Positions 1 to 8,865 of a DNA stretch of 12,312 nucleotides are shown here, in pieces. Source of the stretch: Candidatus Zipacnadia bacterium (GTDB taxonomy: Bacteria > Armatimonadota > UBA5377 > JALGUK01); NCBI GenBank assembly GCA_029820875.1, contig JALGUK010000059.1:1-12312 (forward strand), written 5' to 3'. Made by a program: the position numbers and the translations under genes. Within the stretch, counting starts at the first letter, position 1; every line of letters starts with the position of its first letter. The notes under the pieces were generated by a model that was not told the origin of the DNA, searched no databases, and saw only the letters and a list, made by a program, of their open reading frames with translations.

Positions 1-1
1 A

Positions 2-1030
2 TACCGCCAGGCGAAGGAGAAATGGCAGCAGGAGACCGGTCTGGACGAGGTGGTGGACGAGCACGACATCGCCGAGATTGTCTCGAGCTGGACCGGCATC
101 CCCGTCTCCAAGATGTTCGAGGAGGAGGCGCAGAAACTCCTGCACATGGAGGAAGAACTCCACAAGCGCGTCAAGGGCCAGGACCTTGCAGTCCAGGCGG
201 TCTCGGAGGCGATTCGACGCGCCCGGGCAGGTCTGAAAGACCCAAAGCGCCCGATAGGCTCGTTTATCTTCGCCGGGCCTACCGGCGTCGGCAAGACGGA
301 GCTTGCGCGCGCTCTCGCCGAGTTCCTCTTCGACGATGAGGACGCCATGGTGCGCATTGACATGTCCGAGTACCAGGAGCAGCTCACCGAGGCGGTCCGG
401 CGACGCCCGTACAGGGTGGTGCTGCTTGATGAAATAGAGAAGGCGCATCCTGATATCTTCAACACCCTCCTGCAGATACTTGATGACGGCCGCTTGACGG
501 ACGCGGCTGGCAGGACGGTGAATTTCAAAAACACGATTATCATCATGACCTCCAACGTCGGCAGCCATCTGATTAAGCCGACTGCCAGCAGCGATCCGCA
601 GCAGGCGGCCGCCGAATACCAGGCTATGAAGGAAGACGTTCTGGAGGCAATGAAAGCCGTTTTCCGCCCGGAGTTCCTCAACCGGGTTGATGATATCATC
701 GTGTTCCACCCGCTCAATGCCGAGATGATCCGCGAGATTACCGAGCTTATGCTCGACCGGGTGCGCGAACGCCTTGCAGAGCGCCAGATCGGCCTTGAGG
801 TCACGCCGGAGGCATATCGGCTTATCGCAGAGGAGGGATTTGATCCCGCTTATGGTGCTCGCCCGCTGCGGCGAGTGATTCAGCGTCTGATTGAGAACCC
901 GGTTTCGAGCGCAATCTTGCGCGGAGAATTCAAGGAGGGAGATACTATTATTGCAGACAGGAGGGATGACTCGATTACGCTGACGCTTAAAGTCGGAGCC
1001 GCTGAACAAACAACCGCGGCCGGTTCGTAA
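2..1030 (+). CDS. clpC: Clp/Hsp100 AAA+ ATPase, ClpC-like, C-terminal part (5' partial)
   Basis: Hexameric AAA+ unfoldase of the cytoplasm; only the end of the middle region and the second ATPase module (D2) lie in the window, open to the left edge. Counting residues from the GTG at 50, it has the inter-domain [10 protein letters not shown] signature (12-21), Walker A GPTGVGKT (76-83), Walker B VVLLDEIE (123-130), sensor-1 TSN (167-169), the arginine-finger region FRPEFLNR (205-212) and sensor-2 GARPLRR (269-275), so ATP binding and hydrolysis residues are present. Two parts are abnormal. DMSEYQE (104-110) runs directly into QLTEAV, omitting about 21 residues with the GYVGYEEGG pore loop. The loop between sensor 1 and FRPEF has no [VIL]GF-type ClpP-docking tripeptide. 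The short linker before the WTGIP motif and the ending [18 protein letters not shown] favour ClpC over ClpB. groES follows 114 bp downstream. Family certain, subclass moderately so. Confidence 0.9.
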   Translation, partial: YRQAKEKWQQETGLDEVVDEHDIAEIVSSWTGIPVSKMFEEEAQKLLHMEEELHKRVKGQDLAVQAVSEAIRRARAGLKDPKRPIGSFIFAGPTGVGKTELARALAEFLFDDEDAMVRIDMSEYQEQLTEAVRRRPYRVVLLDEIEKAHPDIFNTLLQILDDGRLTDAAGRTVNFKNTIIIMTSNVGSHLIKPTASSDPQQAAAEYQAMKEDVLEAMKAVFRPEFLNRVDDIIVFHPLNAEMIREITELMLDRVRERLAERQIGLEVTPEAYRLIAEEGFDPAYGARPLRRVIQRLIENPVSSAILRGEFKEGDTIIADRRDDSITLTLKVGAAEQTTAAGS

Positions 1031-1130
1031 TCATTGCTCAGGCCGCAGGCCGATAGGTCGTGCCTACGGCGTGCACGGCCGGCCAAAAACACAACCAGAC
1101 TCATGGAACAAACGTCATTTCTTGAGGTAA

Positions 1131-1137
1131 GGGAGGT
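1131..1137 (+). promoter_or_regulatory. Ribosome binding site that fixes the groES start
   Basis: GGGAGGT lies 7 nt before the TTG at 1145. The in-frame ATG at 1103 and the upstream start at 1034 have no purine-rich site before them. Starting at 1145 gives the canonical GroES N-terminus and length. Confidence 0.8.
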
Positions 1138-1144
1138 CCCTAAC

Positions 1145-3008
<1,864 letters not shown>

Positions 3009-3091
3009 AAGCCTGTCCCTTACCCGGCTTAGCATGATGCCCTGTTCGGGCAGGCCTCGAGCTGCCGGCCGAAAGTGCGAATGGACAACGA

Positions 3092-3124
3092 GGGCGGGGC
3101 CGCAAGGCCCCGCCTGAGTTTTCC
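3092..3124 (+). terminator. Intrinsic terminator after groEL
   Basis: A perfect 9-bp GC-rich stem (GGCGGGGCC at 3093-3101 pairing with GGCCCCGCC at 3106-3114) is closed by a GCAA (GNRA) tetraloop and followed by TGAGTTTTCC. It lies 84 bp after the groEL stop and should end the chaperone transcript before the rhomboid gene. Confidence 0.85.
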
Positions 3125-3151
3125 TCGTCAGACTCGTGGAGGTAGCAGGGA

Positions 3152-3853
3152 TTGCTGCCACTGAAGGACGATATCCGCAGTACCAAGCCGCCGATAGTCA
3201 ACATCTCAATCATCGCCGCCTGCATCGTGGTCTATGTTTGGGAGTTGTTGGCACTTCACCAGGGGCGTCCGGATATAGTATACAACTATGCCATGGTCCC
3301 CAGGAGACTGTTCTCCTTGCACGCGTATCTGGTGGAGGGTGCCGGCCCGGCGTTGCCGCTTATCACCTCGATGTTCCTTCATGGGGGCTTCTTTCACATC
3401 GGCGTCAACATGCTCTTCCTGTGGGTCTTCGGCGACAACGTTGAAGACCGCATGGGGCACCTTCGGTACCTGCTCTTTTACTTGTTGTGCGGCGTCCTCG
3501 CCGGCTTGGTGCACGCCGTTTTGTACTTGTACTCCGATGTTCCCACCCTCGGCGCAAGCGGGGCGATTGCCGGGGTTATGGGGGCCTATGTATTGCTCTT
3601 CCCGGGGGCGCGAATCCGCGGCCTGGTGCCGCTTTTCATTTTCTTCTTCTTGACGGACCTGCCTGCCTGGCTCTTTATTGGATTCTGGTTCGTCCTTCAA
3701 CTTTTCCAAGGTCTCGGCAGCATCGGGATGCCCACCAGCGTGGCAATCTTTGCGCATATAGGAGGGTTTCTCGCTGGAATGTACCTTGTGCGCTTCTTCG
3801 CTCAGCCTCCGCGCCGTGGCCCGTACATTCGCCGCTTCGAAATCGTTAGGTGA
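3152..3853 (+). CDS. Rhomboid-family intramembrane serine protease
   Basis: Polytopic membrane protease that cleaves transmembrane segments of substrates within the bilayer. The TTG start is preceded by TGGAGGT with a 9-nt spacing, and the protein has 233 residues. Hydrophobic helices lie at about 16-36, 68-93, 105-127, 136-150, 157-185 and 197-216. Family signatures are present: HGGFFHIGVN (77-86) in the second helix with the His/Asn pair H82 and N86, GASGAIAGVMGAY (134-146) with nucleophile Ser136, and AHIGGFLAGM (201-210) with catalytic His202. The Ser-His dyad is therefore complete. The stretch LVPLFIFFFLTDLPAWLFIG is typical of the bacterial GlpG/YqgP-like group. The C-terminal tail is short and basic. 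The gene sits alone between the groEL terminator and the next promoter, and no promoter of its own is obvious in the 27 bp left before the SD. Its substrate cannot be predicted. Confidence 0.93.
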   Translation: MLPLKDDIRSTKPPIVNISIIAACIVVYVWELLALHQGRPDIVYNYAMVPRRLFSLHAYLVEGAGPALPLITSMFLHGGFFHIGVNMLFLWVFGDNVEDRMGHLRYLLFYLLCGVLAGLVHAVLYLYSDVPTLGASGAIAGVMGAYVLLFPGARIRGLVPLFIFFFLTDLPAWLFIGFWFVLQLFQGLGSIGMPTSVAIFAHIGGFLAGMYLVRFFAQPPRRGPYIRRFEIVR

Positions 3854-3866
3854 CCCGGAAGCGGCG
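3830..3866 (+). repeat. Inverted repeat spanning the rhomboid stop codon
   Basis: CGCCGCTTC (3830-3838) is the exact reverse complement of GAAGCGGCG (3858-3866), giving a 9-bp stem with a 19-nt loop that contains the end of the rhomboid reading frame. No T-run follows, so it is at best a weak or Rho-assisted 3' end. The rest of the 239-bp gap up to 4092 holds the promoter at 3989-4017 and a structured leader, with no further gene visible. Confidence 0.4.
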
Positions 3867-3988
3867 GGCGGGAAGAATCGCGGATTAGGGAGACGGATAC
3901 AAAGCTTGCAGCAGTGCAATTCAATGCGCCGTAAACACCCGCAATCCTGGGGAACGGGCAAGGTCTGACAGCGAAGGTTGGGAAGTGA

Positions 3989-4017
3989 TTGTACTTGATT
4001 TGTGATTATGGTATAAT
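3989..4017 (+). promoter_or_regulatory. Sigma70-type promoter with extended -10 for the CNNM/M48-like operon
   Basis: TATAAT at 4012-4017 is a perfect -10 box and is preceded by TGG, giving the extended -10 form TGnTATAAT. TTGTAC at 3989-3994, 17 bp upstream, is a partial -35 box (TTG matches). The local sequence is AT-rich in an otherwise GC-rich region. Transcription should start near 4024, leaving a leader of about 70 nt before the TTG start of the first CNNM gene. Confidence 0.75.
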
Positions 4018-4039
4018 AGACAAAGCCGTTTTGCCTGAT

Positions 4040-4063
4040 GCAGCCGTCGGCTGCCACGGCAGC
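4040..4063 (+). other. Mutually exclusive small hairpins in the CNNM operon leader
   Basis: GCAGCC (4040-4045) can pair with GGCTGC (4049-4054) across a 3-nt loop. The same middle segment, read as GCTGCC (4050-4055), can instead pair with GGCAGC (4058-4063). The two stems share bases and cannot form together. They lie between the predicted transcription start and the SD at 4077-4084. Regulation is possible, but the elements are small and may be chance. Confidence 0.3.
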
Positions 4064-4092
4064 TAGGTAAGGGGTCGGAGGAGGCCCCTGAT

Positions 4093-5376
4093 TTGGACGA
4101 TTTATCAGTAGCTGTGGGCGTAGCGATAATGGCCGCACTATTGTGCGGGGCGGCCTTCTTCGCGGCAACCGAGATCGCCTTTCTTGCGGCCGACCGCGTG
4201 CGTGTGCGGGAGGAAGCCGAGGCTGGAAGTGTCACAGCCCGTCTGTTGATGACATTCTTTTCGCGCCCCGCTCAGGTCCTCTCCACCATTTTAATCTGCA
4301 TTACTGCACTCCTTTACTTCTCCGAGCACATCGCGACGATTCTGGCGACTAAATTGTGGGCCGCATTAGGGCCTGTCATTGCTTTTTTCGGCATCGGCAT
4401 CGTTGTGATGGTTTTTGCGGAGGTCACCCCAATCCTGTTCGCGTCACAGGCCCCGGACCGGCTGCTTCGGTTGGCCGCATGGCCGCTTAAGGGGGCCGTT
4501 GTTCTTCTGGCTGTAGTTGTGGTTCCGGTGACGCGCATTTCTAATTTCCTCGTATGGCTGGCTGGTGTACGCGTCGGTGAGGAGCCTATAGTTACTGAGG
4601 AGGAGATTAAGACTACTATCACGGTCGCCCAGGAACAGGGGATAATGGAGGAAAGCCGGCATCGGATGCTCCACGGCGTTCTGGAGTTCACGGACCGGCA
4701 GGTCTCCGAGGTGATGGTTCCGCGGACGGATATGGTGTGTGTGGAGGCCAATGAGCCCGTTCAGAAGGCGCTCGACCTGATCGTTGACGAGAGGCATTCG
4801 CGCTTGCCGGTCTATGAGGGCGACGTAGATAGAATCGTCGGGATTCTGTATGCGAAAGACCTTATCCCCGCGTTGCAACAAGGCGATCGCTCCACTCCGG
4901 TTGGGAGGCTCACGCGGGAGGCCCATTTCGTCCCCGAGACGAAAAAGGTCAAGGACCTGATGAGAGACTTTCAGGCCGGGGAGCGCGTTATGGCGATGGT
5001 CGTGGACGAATTCGGCGGCATCGCCGGCCTGGTGACGATGGAGGATCTCCTTGAGGAGATTGTAGGCGAAATCTACGACGAGACGGATGAGGTCAACGCG
5101 GAGGTCGAAGTTATATCCGAAAACGAAATCTTATGTGACGGCGTGGTGCCGATTCATACGATGAACAAACTGTTGCATACCGACATCCATGAGACGGGTT
5201 ACGAAACCGTCAGCGGCCTGGTCCAGGACATCGTCGGCTATTTGCCCGAGGCAGGTGAGGTATGCCATCGCGACAACCTCACCCTCACCGTTGAGCAAGT
5301 TGAAGGGAAGCGCATCAGCAAAGTGCGGGTGGTTAAGAAGCCCGCGGCGGAGGACTTGGAGACGCCCCCGCAATAG
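4093..5376 (+). CDS. CNNM/CorC-family membrane protein (DUF21 + two CBS + CorC_HlyC), first copy
   Basis: Belongs to the CNNM/CorC (HlyC, YfjD-like) family linked to Mg2+/Co2+ transport or resistance. The TTG start has GGAGGAGG 8 nt upstream; the protein has 427 residues. A DUF21 membrane domain (about 1-160) has hydrophobic helices near 8-32, 62-82, 92-112 and 130-157. A CBS pair follows, with EVMVPRTDMV (206-215), SRLPVYEGD (236-244) and VDEFGGIAGLVTMEDLLEEIVGEI (304-327), then a CorC_HlyC domain (about 335-415). The membrane domain is atypical: the usual FxSxxE motif reads FFAATE (22-27), the LSTILxGN motif reads LSTILICI (63-70), and GExTPK reads AEVTPI (109-114). Since the DUF21 Mg2+ site of this family relies on conserved Ser/Asn/Glu residues, this copy may be a poor transporter or a partner subunit. 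The second copy starts 21 bp downstream. Confidence 0.92.
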   Translation: MDDLSVAVGVAIMAALLCGAAFFAATEIAFLAADRVRVREEAEAGSVTARLLMTFFSRPAQVLSTILICITALLYFSEHIATILATKLWAALGPVIAFFGIGIVVMVFAEVTPILFASQAPDRLLRLAAWPLKGAVVLLAVVVVPVTRISNFLVWLAGVRVGEEPIVTEEEIKTTITVAQEQGIMEESRHRMLHGVLEFTDRQVSEVMVPRTDMVCVEANEPVQKALDLIVDERHSRLPVYEGDVDRIVGILYAKDLIPALQQGDRSTPVGRLTREAHFVPETKKVKDLMRDFQAGERVMAMVVDEFGGIAGLVTMEDLLEEIVGEIYDETDEVNAEVEVISENEILCDGVVPIHTMNKLLHTDIHETGYETVSGLVQDIVGYLPEAGEVCHRDNLTLTVEQVEGKRISKVRVVKKPAAEDLETPPQ

Positions 5377-5397
5377 AGGGCGGGAGGAAGCAAAAGG

Positions 5398-6750
5398 TTG
5401 GATGACCCCTTAAAACATGTGTTTGGGCTGCCATGGCTGTTAGCCCAAGCCGTCGGTGACCAAGCGCCCTACCTTTCGCCATTAGCGATAGCGGAGCTTG
5501 TCATCGCCATCGCGTGCGTTGTCGGGATATTCCTGCTCTCGCTGTCTGAGAGCGCACTGGTGCGGGTCACTGAGACGAAGCTGCGCGTGCTCGCGGAGGA
5601 GGGCGACCGGAGGGCGGAACGCGTCCAACGGCTAAAGGCGGGCGGCCCGGACTATCTGTCGGCGACCATTATCGCCACTGATGCATGTGTCCTCGGCGCC
5701 TCGGCTGCCGCAACCGACTTCTCCAGGCGTATATGGCCGAATGATAACATTGTCCACGAGTTGGTGGCGGCCGGGATGGTGCTCTTTATTGTGATGTTTT
5801 GTGAGATCACGCCCAAGACCTACGGTATGCGTCGAGCGGCACAGACTGCGCTGAAAGTGGGTGACGCGGTCGCGATTCTGACGGTTGTGTTGCGACCGGT
5901 GATACGTTTGGTCACTGCACTCGGCAATGTGTTGGTTCGTGTTGTCATAGGCAATGCCGCGCGCCAAAGACCTCTTATCACCGACAACGGCATTCGAATC
6001 CTGGTGGGTATCGCCGAGGAGGAGGGAGAAGTCGAGCCACAGGAGCGCGCCATGATCGAAGGAATCATGGAGCTGCACACGACAACCGCCCGCGAGGTGA
6101 TGGTGCCGCGCACCAACGTCGTCGCGGTCTCCTCCACAGCCTCGATGAACGATGTGCTGGAAACCATCACTGCACACGGATATTCGCGCATCCCTGTTTA
6201 CGGCGAGGGGCTTGATGATATTCTCGGAATCCTTTACGTAAACGACTTGATGGCCCATCTGCGTGCAGGAATCAGCGGGGTGGACCTCAGAACGATTATC
6301 CGACCGGTTCTCAATGTTCCTGAAACGAAACGGATTGATGAACTCTTCGAGGAGATGCGTTCCTCGAAGCAGCACATGGCCATAGTCATTGACGAGTACG
6401 GCGGGACCGCCGGCATCGTGACCATAGAGGATATCCTGGAGGAGATCGTCGGGGAGATAACCGACGAGCACGACCAGGCCGAGCCGATGATAATCCGGCA
6501 GCCGGATGGGTCATTGATTGTGGATGCGCGCCTGCCGGTTGAGGACTTGGCGGAGGAACTCGATGTGCAAATCCCGAATGGAGACTACGATACAGTCGGC
6601 GGTTTCGTGTACGACATCATCGGAGACGTGCCTGCCGAGGGCGCAACGATAAAGTGGGCCAATGTGACTATGACGGTCCTGCAGGCCGACGCTCAGCACG
6701 TCAGCAAGCTCCAGATTCGTGTCGAGCCGTCTGAGGAGGGTGAAACATAG
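5398..6750 (+). CDS. CNNM/CorC-family membrane protein (DUF21 + two CBS + CorC_HlyC), second copy
   Basis: Paralogue of the preceding gene with the same architecture and 450 residues. The TTG start has GGGAGGA 9 nt upstream. It has an extra N-terminal stretch (1-27) before DUF21 (about 28-190; helices near 30-50, 85-105, 120-140 and 152-182). The CBS pair carries EVMVPRTNVV (233-242), SRIPVYGEG (263-271) and IDEYGGTAGIVTIEDILEEIVGEI (331-354), and the CorC_HlyC domain covers about 362-443. Its membrane motifs are more canonical than those of the first copy: LLSLSESAL (46-54) keeps serines, and CEITPK (135-140) keeps the ExTPK form, although the usual GN after LSATII is replaced by ATD. CBS pairs in this family bind adenine nucleotides and couple this to ion flux. 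The tandem, divergent pair suggests a heterodimer, since family members act as dimers; that is an inference. Its stop overlaps the next start (TAGTG). Confidence 0.93.
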   Translation: MDDPLKHVFGLPWLLAQAVGDQAPYLSPLAIAELVIAIACVVGIFLLSLSESALVRVTETKLRVLAEEGDRRAERVQRLKAGGPDYLSATIIATDACVLGASAAATDFSRRIWPNDNIVHELVAAGMVLFIVMFCEITPKTYGMRRAAQTALKVGDAVAILTVVLRPVIRLVTALGNVLVRVVIGNAARQRPLITDNGIRILVGIAEEEGEVEPQERAMIEGIMELHTTTAREVMVPRTNVVAVSSTASMNDVLETITAHGYSRIPVYGEGLDDILGILYVNDLMAHLRAGISGVDLRTIIRPVLNVPETKRIDELFEEMRSSKQHMAIVIDEYGGTAGIVTIEDILEEIVGEITDEHDQAEPMIIRQPDGSLIVDARLPVEDLAEELDVQIPNGDYDTVGGFVYDIIGDVPAEGATIKWANVTMTVLQADAQHVSKLQIRVEPSEEGET

Positions 6751-7688
6751 TGGCCCGCCGTGTTAAGATAAAGAGAAAGAGGCCGGCCTTGCGTGTCAGG
6801 GACTTCGCGGTCCCCGGCGAGCGGATGGCGTACTTTGCCCCGCTGGGTGTAACCGTACTCGCTATGGTCGTTCTTGCATTTATCGGCTGGAAAATCTTTC
6901 CAGATCGTCCGCAAATCATTGGCCTGTTTATCCTGTGGCCGGTTCTGGCTGTGTTGTATGCAGGCCGGCAGGCTGTCGGGGGAGTGCGGAGCCGCATAAA
7001 GCGGGAGGGACTTAGAACGAAGGTCTCGACGACCAACCATCCGGAACTGCTCGCGGGCATCGCAAGAAGCAGCGCATTACTCGGCATAAGGGCTCCGGAA
7101 GTCTACATCATGCCCGGGGATGAACCGACCATCACGAGCATCGGCGGGAAGCGCTCCGCCATCGTGGTGACCGAGCCCGTCGTCGAGGCGCTCACCACGG
7201 AGGAGTTGGAGGCGCTTTTGGCCCGGGAACTGCTCCACCTGAGGGCGAAGCATACGCGGTTCCTGAACTTCATCGCATTTTTCCGGTCCGCCGGCCTCGT
7301 GGCCAAGCTCATAGGGGCGCCGCTGCTGTTGATGACCTCGCTGATGGGGCCGTGGGAGCAAATGGTCAAGTCCACTGCGGATCGAGCCGCGTTGCTGGTG
7401 ACGGGCCGTTCAGCGCCGCTGAACGGGGCCTTGGTAAAGCTCGCTGCCGGGCAGGACGCGATGGCCCAGGTGGACCCTGCGGAGTTGAATGACTATCTCT
7501 CCGCCGGCACGGACCTGACGACAGATTCGGAAATGATGGAACGCCATTACCGAATCGGCACGTTCGTGTCGTCCCAGCCGGGCTTGAGTGAACGCATAAA
7601 GGACATTGCGCAGTTTCCGAGAACCGAACAGGGCCGTGCCGCTTTTGAGAAGGCGCAGGCGGTGCGTCGGGAGCTTCAGGGAGCCTAA
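6750..7688 (+). CDS. Membrane-anchored M48-like protein with a lost zinc site (probable pseudo-metalloprotease)
   Basis: The GTG start shares one base with the upstream stop (TAGTG) and has GAGGAGGG 9 nt before it, so it is translationally linked to the CNNM pair. It has 312 residues: a very basic N-terminus, two membrane helices (about 27-49 and 56-72), then an M48/HtpX-like domain. Recognisable parts are the segment starting HPELLAGIA (97-105), LGIRAPEVYIMPGDEP, AIVVTEPVVEALTTEELEALLA, a third hydrophobic stretch (about 180-198), TADRAALLVTGR and a terminal SQPGLSERI, which matches the family's conserved C-terminal HPxxxxRI region. The catalytic HExxH is RELLH (159-163), losing the first zinc-ligand His. 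The third ligand Glu, four residues before the conserved Asp, is Lys207 (KSTAD). The fold is probably kept and proteolysis lost. It may be a scaffold or regulator of the CNNM proteins (inferred from context only). Confidence 0.8.
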   Translation: MARRVKIKRKRPALRVRDFAVPGERMAYFAPLGVTVLAMVVLAFIGWKIFPDRPQIIGLFILWPVLAVLYAGRQAVGGVRSRIKREGLRTKVSTTNHPELLAGIARSSALLGIRAPEVYIMPGDEPTITSIGGKRSAIVVTEPVVEALTTEELEALLARELLHLRAKHTRFLNFIAFFRSAGLVAKLIGAPLLLMTSLMGPWEQMVKSTADRAALLVTGRSAPLNGALVKLAAGQDAMAQVDPAELNDYLSAGTDLTTDSEMMERHYRIGTFVSSQPGLSERIKDIAQFPRTEQGRAAFEKAQAVRRELQGA

Positions 7689-8752
7689 GAGGGGCTGGCC
7701 TCGGGATAGGAGCCGAGCACCTTTAAGAAGGCGCACTCTTCCTCAAGCTCCCTGAGGGTGGCCATGACGAAATCGTCCTGTGCATGGCCCTGGAAGTCGA
7801 CGAAAAACAGGTAATGCCAGGGCCGGTCCCGCATCGGCCGGGATTCAATCATCGTCAGGTTGACATCGTGCGCCTTGAAATGGGCCAGCACATCGCAAAG
7901 CGCCCCGGGTCTGTGCTTGGTCTGGAATGCCAGTGAGGTTTTGTCGCGACCGGTAGGCTTCGTTTGAGCCGTGCCGATGACGAAAAAGCGTGTGTAGTTC
8001 TGTGGTTGATCTTCGATATGCTCGGCCAGCACATTGAGGCCCAGGCTCTCGCCCGCCAGGTGCGTCGCGACGGCTGCTTCATCCGACTTGCCTACGATCA
8101 TCTCGGCGGCTCGGGCGGTGCTCGACTCGGCAATCAGTTCCGCTTGCGGGAGGTTCCGGGCGAGCCAGTTACGGCACTGCGCCAGGGCCTGCGCATGGGA
8201 ACGGACGACGCGGATATCGTTCTTGCGGCCGCTGGAGAGCAGGCAATGTGCGATGCGCAGGTAAATCTCGGCGGTGATTTTCACCTCCGAGGCGATGAAG
8301 GCGTCAAGGGTCCGCCGCTCGACACCTTCTATGGAGTTCTCTATGGGGACGACGCCATACTCGGCATTGTCTCGTTCGACCTCGTGGAAGACGTCTTCGA
8401 TGGTCGCAGCGGGGACCATCTCGCATGAGGAACCGAACATCTGCAGGGCCGCTGAGTGGGTGAATGTGTTGGGTGGGCCCAAATAGGCGACCCGAAGCGC
8501 CCTCTGGAGCGCTCGCGAAGCCGAGATAATCTCGGTGAAAATCCCGGCAAGCGCCTCCGGCGGCAAAGGACCAGTGGCATGGCGTTTGACGTTCTCGAGC
8601 ACTTGTTGTTCCCGGCCGGGAGCGAAGACCACGTTGCCACTGTTTGACTTGAGTTCACCGATAGTCTTGGCCAGTTGCGCCCGCCGGCTAAGCAGTTCGC
8701 ACAGGTGCTTGTCAATTTCGTCAATCTGTGAGCGGAGGTCCTCGATTTTCAT
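7685..8752 (-). CDS. pheA: Bifunctional chorismate mutase/prephenate dehydratase (P-protein)
   Basis: Converts chorismate to prephenate and then to phenylpyruvate, the committed route to phenylalanine. The protein has 355 residues: an AroQ chorismate mutase domain (1-85, MKIEDLRSQIDEID then SRRAQLAKTIGELK), a prephenate dehydratase domain (about 87-262, VAYLGPPNTFTH, YGVVPIENSIEG and the catalytic TRF motif at 254-256) and an ACT regulatory domain (about 272-350) with RPGAL (281-285) and ESRP (303-306), the Phe-sensing motifs. Feedback inhibition by phenylalanine is therefore expected. The ATG at 8752 is chosen because AGGGGA lies 9 nt upstream; a GTG at 8776 in the same frame would add 8 residues with poor family match. 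Between ENSIEG and TLD it reads VERR where SVN or VVN is usual, a minor oddity near the substrate site. Its end overlaps the M48-like gene by 4 bp, tail to tail. Confidence 0.96.
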   Translation of the reverse strand: MKIEDLRSQIDEIDKHLCELLSRRAQLAKTIGELKSNSGNVVFAPGREQQVLENVKRHATGPLPPEALAGIFTEIISASRALQRALRVAYLGPPNTFTHSAALQMFGSSCEMVPAATIEDVFHEVERDNAEYGVVPIENSIEGVERRTLDAFIASEVKITAEIYLRIAHCLLSSGRKNDIRVVRSHAQALAQCRNWLARNLPQAELIAESSTARAAEMIVGKSDEAAVATHLAGESLGLNVLAEHIEDQPQNYTRFFVIGTAQTKPTGRDKTSLAFQTKHRPGALCDVLAHFKAHDVNLTMIESRPMRDRPWHYLFFVDFQGHAQDDFVMATLRELEEECAFLKVLGSYPEASPS

Positions 8753-8799
8753 ATATAATTGTCCCCTATGGTACACCTATGGGTTAAGCGAGGGGCTGA

Positions 8800-8808
8800 A
8801 TCATAGCA
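8800..8808 (-). promoter_or_regulatory. Probable extended -10 promoter of pheA
   Basis: On the minus strand, TGC-TATGAT gives an extended -10 element (5 of 6 matches to TATAAT with the TGn motif). It lies 47 bp upstream of the pheA ATG, and only weak -35 matches precede it. No leader peptide or attenuator is visible. Confidence 0.45.
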
Positions 8809-8818
8809 CACAGCGCGA

Positions 8819-8824
8819 TAAAAT
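8819..8824 (+). promoter_or_regulatory. Weak -10-like element for accD-accA
   Basis: TAAAAT lies about 40 bp before the accD ATG in the 113-bp divergent region shared with pheA. The hexamer 17 bp upstream (CTGAAT) matches TTGACA only at TGA. No better candidate is visible, so this is a tentative assignment. Confidence 0.25.
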
Positions 8825-8830
8825 GAAAGG

Positions 8831-8850
8831 GCCCTGCGATATGTTAGGGC
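8831..8850 (+). repeat. Inverted repeat in the accD leader
   Basis: GCCCT and AGGGC flank a 10-nt AT-richer centre immediately downstream of the proposed accD start of transcription. It could be an operator or a small hairpin. It does not resemble the FapR box or any other fatty-acid regulator site I can recall. Confidence 0.25.
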
Positions 8851-8865
8851 GATTGTGAAACGTTC

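Noticed and set aside
1034..1144. 37-residue N-terminal extension of GroES, or a start at ATG 1103
   Set aside because: No SD before either start, and the added residues do not match the family. TTG 1145 has GGGAGGT at 7 nt and gives the canonical length.
3206..4168. Long open frame (320 codons) antisense to the rhomboid gene and the following gap
   Set aside because: Low-complexity composition rich in Arg, Pro and Gln, no domain, and it overlaps the well-supported rhomboid, the promoter and the first CNNM gene.
7103..7375. Several short minus-strand open frames across the M48-like gene
   Set aside because: No SD context or homology; they overlap a gene supported by translational coupling and family motifs.
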